In this document: positions 1 through 5,002 of the stretch, piece by piece | How the letters are laid out: every line of letters starts with the position of its first letter | Position numbering within the stretch: the stretch's first letter is position 1 | NCBI GenBank assembly: GCA_964411235.1 | Contig: CAYPKE010000168.1 | Span: 1-5,002, forward strand | DNA length: 5,002 bases | DNA from: JAAYKM01 sp964411235 | Lineage (GTDB): Bacteria > Desulfobacterota > Syntrophia > Syntrophales > JAAYKM01 | Direction of reading: 5' to 3' | The notes under the pieces: model-generated | Databases searched by the model: none | Told to the model about the DNA's origin: nothing | Seen by the model: only the letters and a program-made list of their open reading frames with translations | Made by a program: the position numbers and the translations under genes

Positions 1-8
1 TCCCCTTT
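1..8 (-). promoter_or_regulatory. Shine-Dalgarno-like site for a gene beyond the left edge
   Basis: On the minus strand the last bases of the window read AAAGGGGA, a purine-rich Shine-Dalgarno-like sequence about 34 bases after the stop codon of the 398-aa repeat protein. Gaps between the preceding genes are 40 and 30 bases, so a fourth cotranscribed gene starting a few bases outside the window would fit. A second match, AAGGGG, precedes an ATG at 23-21 by only one base. That is too close for a normal site, although a start there cannot be excluded. No coding sequence can be judged from the few bases left. Confidence 0.4.
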
Positions 9-41
9 GGAACACGTGGTCATACCCCTTGAAGACAAAGA

Positions 42-1238
42 CTAGTTCGTTTCTCCATTGCCGTTGGGCGGCAAAGTGCCGTTCGACACGGCCGGGACGT
101 AGCAGGCGGCAAAGGCATTGGCCTGCATGTTGTTGTTACCCGCGGCCACGTTGATCCCGAAGTTCCCCGTCAGGTTGCTCAGGGTGTTCGCGGAGATCGT
201 GGCGTTGTTCACCGTGTTTTTGCTGACCATGCTGATCACAACCGGGATCACCCCGGAGACCGTGCCGCTCAGGGCCGCATCGGGAAGCGCTGTCTCGAAG
301 GCGATGCCGCCGATCGGGAGATCCCCGGCACCTATTTCACCTACATGATACGGATTGTTGATAGCACCCTGAATATTGCTATCCATATCCAAATGACCCG
401 TTGATGTTCCTGCCGGGTGAGTCGCACCGCTCCAGGAATCCAGGTAGAAATTGTCCGCCTGGTAGCTCGTGACGATGCCGATCGGGTTGTTATCGTTCTT
501 GAAGCTTGCCGAACCGCTCAAGGTCAAATTAACCGGGACTTCCTCCACCACCTGCTCCATGGACGGCCCGTTGCAGGTCATGTTGTTGAGGGACTTCTGC
601 TGCACATAAGCCAGCGCCATCCCCACCTTGGCCGGTGCCACGGCGATGGACGTTAGGTTTGTCTGGGCATTGTTGTTGCCCGCCGCAACGTTCAGGCCGA
701 CATTGCCGGTGGCGCCGTCGAGGACATTACTGTCGATGCTGGCGTTATTCGCCGACCCCTCGTTTTTCGTCATGTTGTTCATCGCCTTCTGAACGCTAAA
801 AATGGTGGCACGGGTCAGGGACGCGTCCGCCTCACCGGCCGCATAGACGGCGATGTTGCTCTGGGCGTTGCTGTTACCGGCGGCCACGTTTAGGCCCAGG
901 TTGCCCTCAAAATTGGCCAAGGAACTTCCGGCAACCGTCGCATTGTTGTCCGCTTCATAGTTGAAGGTGAAATTCTTCTCCGGATACTGGTCGTTCTTGG
1001 CCACCGCCTCGACCAGGCCCTCGACAAACAGAGGGATCTCGCTCGTGACATTGAGATTAACGTCGACACTGTATTTTTCCCAGGCCATGTTCGCGTAGGC
1101 CATCATCTGCATGGTTGCATCCATGTTCATGCTGATCTGGACATCCTTGTTGTAGTCTCCCCCCCGGCCTGCCATTGCGGTCACAGGTAGCGCCATCAAC
1201 GCCAATACCACCAATACAACCAATAATTTCCGACTCAT
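42..1238 (-). CDS. Secreted Fap-type amyloid repeat protein (FapC/FapB-like), 398 aa
   Basis: Probable structural subunit of an extracellular functional amyloid. A signal peptide covers residues 1-23 (basic start SRK, long hydrophobic run, cleavage after AMA). Three repeat units follow at about 96-128, 162-194 and 343-374. Each has an NNA(T/S) lead-in and then the core GN(L/V/F)G(L/I)NVAAGN(S/N)N(A/M)Q(S/T/A)N, closed by a short beta-type stretch such as IAVYA. This core is the one known from Pseudomonas FapB/FapC, where three imperfect repeats separated by linkers form the cross-beta fibre. Repeat starts are 66 and then 180 residues apart, because about 100 residues of different character (roughly 230-335) lie between repeats 2 and 3. 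It is Asn-rich, and its only cysteines are C222 and C379; the C-terminal CxxC of FapC is absent. The ATG follows a strong AAGGAGGAAAGG site. It is the third gene of the run, 30 bases after the 200-aa repeat protein. Family membership by repeat is fairly secure; orthology to FapC rather than FapB is not. Confidence 0.9.
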   Translation of the reverse strand: MSRKLLVVLVVLALMALPVTAMAGRGGDYNKDVQISMNMDATMQMMAYANMAWEKYSVDVNLNVTSEIPLFVEGLVEAVAKNDQYPEKNFTFNYEADNNATVAGSSLANFEGNLGLNVAAGNSNAQSNIAVYAAGEADASLTRATIFSVQKAMNNMTKNEGSANNASIDSNVLDGATGNVGLNVAAGNNNAQTNLTSIAVAPAKVGMALAYVQQKSLNNMTCNGPSMEQVVEEVPVNLTLSGSASFKNDNNPIGIVTSYQADNFYLDSWSGATHPAGTSTGHLDMDSNIQGAINNPYHVGEIGAGDLPIGGIAFETALPDAALSGTVSGVIPVVISMVSKNTVNNATISANTLSNLTGNFGINVAAGNNNMQANAFAACYVPAVSNGTLPPNGNGETN

Positions 1239-1245
1239 TTTCCTT

Positions 1246-1254
1246 TCCTCCTTT
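1246..1254 (-). promoter_or_regulatory. Strong ribosome binding site of the 398-aa repeat protein
   Basis: The minus strand reads AAAAGGAGG followed by AAAGGAAA and then the ATG at 1238. The GGAGG lies 8 bases from the start codon in an A-rich, probably unstructured stretch. This supports the chosen start and suggests high translation, as expected for a fibre subunit. Confidence 0.75.
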
Positions 1255-1268
1255 TTTTAAAATTTGCT

Positions 1269-1871
1269 TTATTGAAAGTTGTAATTGATCACCATGCCGT
1301 TCGACACCGCATTGGCGACTCCCGCCGACTGATTCACCTGGACAATGCCCCGGCTGCCATCGAAGGCACGATCGGAGATGATGTCAGTCCTTATAATCTC
1401 ACCGCCCTCTCCTTTCCATTCCTGTGACGCGGAACCGACAACCTGCTGCAGGACGGCGACATCGAGAGGAAGGTCTGTGCCGTAGCCGATCCGGACCAGA
1501 TTGGCCTCCGCCGATCCGGCGCCGGCCGCCTGATTGACCGACACAATTCCCGTAGCGGACTGAAAGGCATATTCGCCGATGTAGTCCATGGTTTCACCGG
1601 ACAGGTCGTCCCAGGTCCGGGTGGACTGGAAAATCAGCCCCGGCTGCAGGAGGTCTCCCACACCGATCAGGTGGATGTTCACCTGGGCATGGTTATCACC
1701 CGCCGCCATGTTGATGCCGATCAAACCCTGGAAATGGGAAACGGCGTTCGCCTCGATCAGCGTCTGGTTAGACAGCGCTTCCAGCCCGCTGCCGCGTGCC
1801 ACGTTGCAGAAAATCAATCCTGTAACAAAGAACAAAAAGGACAGCCGCTTTACCGTGGTCCCCCACGTCAT
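1269..1871 (-). CDS. Secreted protein with three degenerate Fap-type repeats, 200 aa
   Basis: Probable minor or nucleating component of the same fibre as the 398-aa protein. Residues 1-27 form a signal peptide (VKRL, hydrophobic run to FCN, cleavage near VARG). Three repeats lie at about 41-70, 99-129 and 166-197. Their cores are GLIGINMAAGDNHAQVN, TGIVSVNQAAGAGSAEAN and RGIVQVNQSAGVANAVSN, so the VN-x-(A/S)AG centre is kept, while the GN-start and the Gln near the end are lost in repeats 2 and 3. Repeat starts are 59 and 67 residues apart. The chain ends right after the last repeat in an aromatic tail, YNFQ. The mature protein has no cysteine. A perfect AAGGAGGTGA site lies nine bases from the ATG and fixes the start. 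It lies 40 bases after the 119-aa gene and 30 before the 398-aa gene. Gene order resembles a minor-then-major subunit order (fapB then fapC), which is an inference. Confidence 0.87.
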   Translation of the reverse strand: MTWGTTVKRLSFLFFVTGLIFCNVARGSGLEALSNQTLIEANAVSHFQGLIGINMAAGDNHAQVNIHLIGVGDLLQPGLIFQSTRTWDDLSGETMDYIGEYAFQSATGIVSVNQAAGAGSAEANLVRIGYGTDLPLDVAVLQQVVGSASQEWKGEGGEIIRTDIISDRAFDGSRGIVQVNQSAGVANAVSNGMVINYNFQ

Positions 1872-1880
1872 CCAGTCTCA

Positions 1881-1890
1881 CCTCCTTCCG
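1881..1890 (-). promoter_or_regulatory. Near-perfect ribosome binding site of the 200-aa repeat protein
   Basis: The minus strand contains GGAAGGAGGTGAG upstream of the ATG at 1871. It includes the full anti-Shine-Dalgarno complement AAGGAGGTGA, with nine bases between GGAGG and the ATG. This decides the start codon in favour of the residues reading MTWGTTVKRL. Confidence 0.75.
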
Positions 1891-1911
1891 TTGTGATTCG
1901 ATACCTTTCAG

Positions 1912-2271
1912 CTACTTGCATCGGTTTGCTTGCAGTATTGAATAGGACTCGTTGTTGCCTGTTGACTGATCGATATAAGGGTTGCAGGTAATCTTCGCTT
2001 CATCCCAAAGGATGATGCGCCCTTTGCTCTGCAGGGTATCGCCTGCCGCCGGCTGCGCCTGCGGCTTATACTTTCCTCGGATGGCTTCCATCTGTGCGGT
2101 GCTGATCGCTTCTAAGCAGAGAACCGGCAAGACGGGCTTTCCTTCCTTCTCGCCGTATATGGGAAGGGAATTAATCCCGCACCTCACCGTATCCTCTGCC
2201 TGAAGCCGGGGGACACAGAAAACCGCGATGAGAACCATCATGATAATGGCTGTAAACAGTGCTCGTTTCAT
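1912..2271 (-). CDS. Small exported four-cysteine protein, unknown function, 119 aa
   Basis: I do not recognise a named family. Residues 1-25 form a clear signal peptide (MKR, hydrophobic core, cleavage after LQA), so the protein is exported. The mature part has four cysteines (C31, C52, C96, C118), an even number that would allow two disulfides in the periplasm; C19 is in the signal peptide. Residues 56-67, ISTAQMEAIRGK, resemble the double-glycine leader pattern LSxxELxxIxGG with GK in place of GG. The tail at 101-116 has a GNNxxxSxLQAN stretch faintly like the Asn/Gln core of the two downstream repeat proteins. It is the first gene after the sigma-54 promoter and 40 bases before the 200-aa repeat gene. 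Its place suits a chaperone, processing partner or minor component of the fibre (the place of fapA in Pseudomonas), but no homology to FapA is claimed. The ATG at 2271 is the only start that keeps the basic N-terminus; it lacks a well-spaced Shine-Dalgarno site. Confidence 0.83.
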   Translation of the reverse strand: MKRALFTAIIMMVLIAVFCVPRLQAEDTVRCGINSLPIYGEKEGKPVLPVLCLEAISTAQMEAIRGKYKPQAQPAAGDTLQSKGRIILWDEAKITCNPYIDQSTGNNESYSILQANRCK

Positions 2272-2283
2272 GGCCCTTATTTC

Positions 2284-2298
2284 GCAACTGTTATGCCA
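2284..2298 (-). promoter_or_regulatory. rpoN-dependent promoter: Sigma-54 (-24/-12) promoter of the amyloid operon
   Basis: The minus strand reads TGGCAT-AACAG-TTGC, followed by G. Compared with the consensus TGGCACG-N4-TTGC, the GG and GC elements are both present with exactly 10 bases between them, and the TTGC is complete. It lies directly before the first secreted-protein gene and after a gene encoding a sigma-54 activator. Placing the C of the GC at -12 puts the start point around 2272, next to the ATG at 2271. The mRNA may therefore be leaderless or nearly so. Confidence 0.72.
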
Positions 2299-2344
2299 TT
2301 TTCTATCTAGCTGTAATCAGATTGTATTTTCAAAAGATGCGGTG

Positions 2345-2377
2345 CAGGTGTTCACTATTGTTTACACACCTGTTCAC
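2345..2377. promoter_or_regulatory. Candidate activator binding sites (upstream activating sequence)
   Basis: Three copies of TGTTYAC begin at 2349, 2359 and 2371, that is 10 and 12 bases apart or about one helical turn each. A fourth, imperfect copy (TGGTTTAC) lies at 2391-2398. The same stretch contains a perfect 7-bp inverted repeat, CAGGTGT at 2345-2351 and ACACCTG at 2366-2372, whose arms are 21 bases apart. The cluster lies roughly 75-105 bases upstream of the predicted sigma-54 start point, the usual distance for enhancer-binding proteins. The neighbouring PilZ activator is the obvious candidate to bind here; this is inference. Confidence 0.5.
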
Positions 2378-2515
2378 GGAACGGAGCGTCTGGTTTACAG
2401 GCTTAACCGCCTCAGCGCGCCTGATTGAAACGACCTGAACCCGGCCGAACCGGACAGACGCCATGGTGCAGCCCTTCTTCCGTAGAGGGATTGAATGGAT
2501 GGCGGGCGGGATTAT

Positions 2516-3988
2516 TCAAATCTGGTATTTCTTCTTCAGCTTATGCATCGTCGTTCGGCTGATGCGGAGCTCCCGGGCGGCGCGGGAGAGATTGCCGCCG
2601 CAGGCCTGGATCATTTCGATGATTTTGCTTTTCTCGGTGGCGGAACGGATATCCTCCAGCGATTGGCCATTGTCTCTCTTGGGAAGGAAAAGGTGACCGA
2701 GGTCGAGATCCTCCGGCGTTATTTCCTCGCCTTCGGAAACCACGATCCCCTTCCGGATTTTGTTGATCAATTCGCGCACATTCCCCGGCCATTCATGGAC
2801 GCTGATGGCGGCCAGGGCCCCTTCGGAAAATCTTCTTCTCCCGCTTGAAACGGACGACTCCAGGCTGAATTTTTTCAGAAAATACTTGGCGAGAACAAGC
2901 TTATCCACCCCCCGTTCCCGCAGGGGGGGCAGCTGAATCGGAAAGACGTTCAGGCGGTAAAACAGATCCTGCCGGAACTGCCCTTCCGTAACGTCCCTTT
3001 CCAGATCACGGTTGGTCGCGGCAATGATGCGGGCATCGACCTTTCTGGGCTTCTGGGACCCGATGCGCTCAAAGGTCTTGTCCTCCAGAAAACGCAGCAG
3101 TTTTGCCTGCAGCGGCGCGGGCATTTCGCCGATTTCGTCGAGAAAAAGGGTTCCCCCGTCGGCCACCTCGAATTTGCCTCTCCGGGCCTGATAGGCCCCG
3201 GTGAAGGCGCCCCGCTCATACCCGAAAAGCTCTGCTTCCAGGAGTGTTTCCGGTATGGCCGCACAGTTGATGATCAGAAGCGGGCCTGAAGGCCGGCAAC
3301 TTCTTTCGTGAATCGCCCGGGCCGCGAGCTCTTTGCCGGTTCCGCTTTCGCCAAGGAGAAGAACCGGCATTCCCGTCGACGCAACTTTTCTGATCAGTGA
3401 AAAAACAGTCAGCATCTGCGGACATGTGCCGACATACTCTTCAAACGCATGTTTGTCAGTTTTTCTCAGAATCTCGCGGTCAATGACTTGCAGAAGATGC
3501 AGGTGTTCGTGACTGTTCGTCTCTTTTATGTGCCGGTCCAGACGATCCAGAAAGGTTTTTTGGGTATGCTCGGCCAGATACCCATCGGAGAATTTCAGGC
3601 TCAAATGGCATCGGTCGCATTCTTCAAGGCCTTCGGTGATGACGCTGCCGCAATAGGGACAAATTCCCTCTTCCAGTTGTCCGATTTTTTTTCTGATTTG
3701 CGACCACAAGACTTCGACGGCGGCTTCTTCCTCATAAAAAAAGGAAAGCCGTGATTTTCGCTCATTTCGCCAAAGGACGCGAGCCGGCATTTCCAAATCG
3801 TCATGGTCGCCGATCAGCAGATGAATGCGGGCCTGCTGTTGCAGCCCGTCTATTTCACCTTCAACCAATGCGCCGCCCAGGCTGATATTCGAAACGGTGA
3901 CGGGATAGCGCTTTTCTTTCGTCGCTGACGTTATTGGAACAATTTCCCCCCGGATCGGCAGCTTGACCCTCACATCTATTCTCGCCAT
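2516..3988 (-). CDS. PilZ-domain sigma-54 enhancer-binding transcriptional activator, 490 aa
   Basis: Activates sigma-54 RNA polymerase by ATP-driven remodelling. Domains in order, numbered from the ATG at 3988: a PilZ domain at about 1-105 with both c-di-GMP motifs (RxxxR at R3/R7; NxSxxG at N34/S36/G39); a zinc ribbon with C110, C113, C124 and C127; a linker; then AAA+ with Walker A GESGTGKE (213-220), the sigma-54-contacting loop GAFTGA (260-265), Walker B GTLFLDE (279-285), conserved arginines in RQDLFYR (339, 345) and WPGNVREL (400-407); finally a Fis-type helix-turn-helix at about 466-488. No receiver or GAF domain is seen, so the input is probably c-di-GMP rather than phosphorylation. 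An in-frame TTG at 4009 would add seven residues, but an AAAGGGGGG ribosome site between the two favours the ATG. It lies directly upstream of the secreted repeat genes and their sigma-54 promoter, and is likely their regulator. All catalytic motifs are intact. The target and ligand are inferred. Confidence 0.96.
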   Translation of the reverse strand: MARIDVRVKLPIRGEIVPITSATKEKRYPVTVSNISLGGALVEGEIDGLQQQARIHLLIGDHDDLEMPARVLWRNERKSRLSFFYEEEAAVEVLWSQIRKKIGQLEEGICPYCGSVITEGLEECDRCHLSLKFSDGYLAEHTQKTFLDRLDRHIKETNSHEHLHLLQVIDREILRKTDKHAFEEYVGTCPQMLTVFSLIRKVASTGMPVLLLGESGTGKELAARAIHERSCRPSGPLLIINCAAIPETLLEAELFGYERGAFTGAYQARRGKFEVADGGTLFLDEIGEMPAPLQAKLLRFLEDKTFERIGSQKPRKVDARIIAATNRDLERDVTEGQFRQDLFYRLNVFPIQLPPLRERGVDKLVLAKYFLKKFSLESSVSSGRRRFSEGALAAISVHEWPGNVRELINKIRKGIVVSEGEEITPEDLDLGHLFLPKRDNGQSLEDIRSATEKSKIIEMIQACGGNLSRAARELRISRTTMHKLKKKYQI

Positions 3989-3994
3989 TCCATC

Positions 3995-4003
3995 CCCCCC
4001 TTT
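3995..4003 (-). promoter_or_regulatory. Ribosome binding site that decides the activator's start
   Basis: The minus strand reads AAAGGGGGG, then ATGGA and the ATG at 3988. It lies inside the extension that begins at the TTG at 4009, so it can serve only the downstream ATG. That ATG also places the PilZ RxxxR motif immediately at the N-terminus, which still leaves the motif complete. Confidence 0.6.
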
Positions 4004-4009
4004 GGACAA

Positions 4010-4449
4010 CCATCACTTCTTCGGCATTACATTTATGCCCACCTTGTTGCAAATACAATACGGATTCTTTACCTGCTTAATAACAGGGCAATACTGGAAC
4101 TATGACCTGTTTTCTCTTTATTATGGCCGACGCACCTGCGGCAGCGCCGATTCCATCCTTTTTCAATAAAAAACCCAGCATCCATTTTTCTGAAAGGCAT
4201 CATGTTCCTTTGCCTATCATCCAAGCATGGCCATCCTCATTTTTTTGTCGTGATATTTGATCAAATCCGCTATGATCGCCGCCAATAAACGAAACGCCGC
4301 ACAGGCGGTAATGCAATGACATCTCCGGTCACCGGTGTGGGAAGATCTTTCCCGCCGGCATGCGGCAAGGAACATAGGCTTTTTTCTGTCGAAGGAACAA
4401 AGAACCGCATGGTTTATCGGAATGATTTAGCCAAAAGCGAACGAACAAG
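4010..4449. other. Divergent intergenic region between the activator and the 125-aa orphan gene
   Basis: No coding sequence is convincing in these 440 bases. The activator (leftward) and the orphan (rightward) both need promoters here. The half next to the activator (4010-4200) is A+T-rich with only weak sigma-70-like elements, for example TTGCAA and TAATGC separated by 17 bases on the minus strand. The half next to the orphan holds a 12-bp palindrome and several short G+C-rich inverted repeats: CCGC-ACAG-GCGG near 4287-4298, CACCGGTG near 4329-4336, GGGAA/TTCCC at 4339-4353 and GCCG/CGGC at 4354-4366. These could fold in a 5' leader, but they match no riboswitch class that I can name. Confidence 0.6.
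4255..4266. promoter_or_regulatory. 12-bp perfect palindrome, candidate operator, next to a -10-like TATGAT
   Basis: ATTTGATCAAAT is perfectly self-complementary. A TATGAT hexamer, one base off the sigma-70 -10 consensus, lies at 4271-4276 on the plus strand, with only poor -35 matches upstream. A regulator bound here would overlap such a promoter. The TTGAT and ATCAA arms recall FNR/CRP half-sites, but the four-base spacer of those sites is missing. The downstream orphan gene is about 175 bases away, so a long leader would be needed. Confidence 0.35.
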
Positions 4450-4827
4450 ATGAACCCGACGAACAGTATCTTTTTTCTCATCATCGAAGCCCGGCCGACT
4501 GCAGGCGCTGCCAGCGCCCAGGATCTGGACGGGGCCAATGTCAACGTCTGGGTGATGGAAGGGAACACCCTGGATGCCATGACGGCGGCCTGCTCCCATA
4601 TTCTGGAGTATGCCTGGGTTGCGCGCCGGGTGCGCTTCATCGGAGAAGTCACCAGTGACCTTATGGACGCCATTGACGAGGTGGAAACGCACAGTTATGA
4701 GGAAGCGCTCCGCCAGGGCATTTCCGCGACGTTTTATGGGTGGACGACGGAGCTGCGATCACCCGAATTCTTTGAATACCGCCCTCTGAAGCCTAACCCT
4801 CATGCACGCGGCAAGCTGGCCCATTGA
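4450..4827 (+). CDS. Hypothetical protein, 125 aa, on the opposite strand
   Basis: I do not recognise the family. The predicted product is soluble and acidic in its middle part, with no signal peptide or convincing membrane segment: the early FFLII run is short and followed by charged residues. It begins with strand-like IFFLIIEARPT, then a VNVWVMEG stretch, a helical region with two alternating acidic and hydrophobic segments (about residues 39-85), and an aromatic segment with FYGW and EFFEYRP before a basic tail. This alternation of strands and helices looks like a real small globular domain. The ATG at 4450 is the first start after an in-frame stop at 4429-4431, but no Shine-Dalgarno site precedes it. 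Minus-strand open frames overlap it; their composition is less protein-like. It is transcribed away from the amyloid locus, so a shared function is not implied. Confidence 0.66.
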   Translation: MNPTNSIFFLIIEARPTAGAASAQDLDGANVNVWVMEGNTLDAMTAACSHILEYAWVARRVRFIGEVTSDLMDAIDEVETHSYEEALRQGISATFYGWTTELRSPEFFEYRPLKPNPHARGKLAH

Positions 4828-4839
4828 ACAAAGTGACGT

Positions 4840-4857
4840 GATCCGCTATTGCGGATC
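4840..4857 (+). terminator. Hairpin after the 125-aa gene, possible terminator
   Basis: GATCCGC-TATT-GCGGATC forms a perfect 7-bp stem with a four-base loop, starting 13 bases after the stop codon at 4827. It is followed by GGGGGAT rather than a T-run, so it is not a canonical intrinsic terminator. It may protect the 3' end or act with Rho. Confidence 0.4.
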
Positions 4858-4900
4858 GGGGGATGTGATATACGGAAGAAATCGTCAGCTGGCGGTTATA

Positions 4901-4933
4901 TTGACAAATAGCCCTGTTGCACAGGGATATACT
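4901..4933 (+). promoter_or_regulatory. Promoter/operator-like element near the right edge
   Basis: A perfect -35 hexamer TTGACA lies at 4901-4906, and a TATACT hexamer at 4928-4933. Between them sits a perfect 6-bp inverted repeat, CCCTGT-TGC-ACAGGG (4912-4926). The 21-base spacing between hexamers is longer than the usual 16-18, so either the promoter needs an activator that binds the dyad and distorts the DNA, or one of the hexamers is fortuitous. A target gene would lie beyond the right edge. Confidence 0.35.
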
Positions 4934-5002
4934 GTTTCATGTGCTGATCACCCTGCCATCCATAAGCGTCTTCGCTTTTCTCCCATTTTTTCTCGCTTGC
5001 CG

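Noticed and set aside
42..1871. Curli (CsgA/CsgB) family for the repeat proteins.
   Set aside because: Curlin repeats have the spacing Sx5QxGxxNxAx3Q; the repeats here have the NVAAG centre typical of Fap proteins instead.
2315..2327. A possible IHF site between the sigma-54 promoter and the upstream repeats.
   Set aside because: AATCAG-ATTG-TAT fits the position and the A+T-rich setting, but misses several bases of WATCAAnnnnTTR, too many to call.
2440..2458. A terminator between the activator and the secreted genes.
   Set aside because: Only a 4-bp CCGG/CCGG pairing with no T-run is present; read-through from the activator into the secreted genes remains possible.
2495..2848. Plus-strand open frames running antisense to the activator gene, including one of 117 aa.
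   Set aside because: The minus strand here encodes the well-conserved end of a sigma-54 activator; the antisense frames have no recognisable domain.
4284..4370. A c-di-GMP riboswitch in the leader of the orphan gene.
   Set aside because: It has GCACAGG-like bases and several short stems, but the conserved core and its order do not match the known c-di-GMP riboswitch classes.
4329..4692. Two minus-strand open frames overlapping the 125-aa gene.
   Set aside because: They lie antisense to a more protein-like frame, have Arg/Ser-rich low-order composition and no ribosome site, and are best read as shadows.
4964..4989. AAGCG-TCTT-CGCTT hairpin followed by T-rich sequence, a possible terminator.
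   Set aside because: The stem is only five pairs and the T-run is interrupted by several C bases, so it is not convincing.

Overview
The window looks like a bacterial chromosome segment of moderate-to-high G+C. The combination of a sigma-54 activator carrying a PilZ domain, Fap-type secreted repeat proteins and good Shine-Dalgarno sites suggests a Gram-negative proteobacterium, most plausibly a deltaproteobacterium (Desulfobacterota). The taxonomy is inference from gene content, not from a marker gene.

Layout, read in the direction of most genes (minus strand, right to left). At 3988-2516 lies a complete sigma-54 enhancer-binding protein with an unusual order of domains: an N-terminal PilZ domain (c-di-GMP sensor family), a four-cysteine zinc ribbon, a canonical AAA+ sigma-54 interaction domain and a Fis-type helix-turn-helix. 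A 244-base non-coding gap follows. It holds a well-matched -24/-12 sigma-54 promoter (2298-2284) and, about 75-105 bases upstream of the predicted start point, a cluster of TGTTYAC repeats and a 7-bp inverted repeat that look like activator sites. Three exported proteins come next, all minus strand and spaced by 40 and 30 bases: a 119-aa four-cysteine protein of unknown function, a 200-aa protein with three degenerate Fap-type repeats, and a 398-aa Asn-rich protein with three strong Fap-type repeats (core GNxGxNVAAGNxNxQxN). The repeat core matches the amyloid repeats of Pseudomonas FapB/FapC, so the last two are probably subunits of an extracellular functional amyloid. There is no terminator after the last gene, and a Shine-Dalgarno-like sequence sits at the left edge, so the operon probably continues outside the window, where secretion genes would be expected.

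The right side holds a 440-base divergent intergenic region with palindromes, then one plus-strand 125-aa orphan of unknown function (4450-4827), a hairpin after its stop, and a promoter/operator-like dyad near the right edge.

The working model is that a c-di-GMP-responsive, sigma-54-dependent activator sits next to the amyloid matrix operon it controls. The parts are seen in the sequence; the control link is inference.
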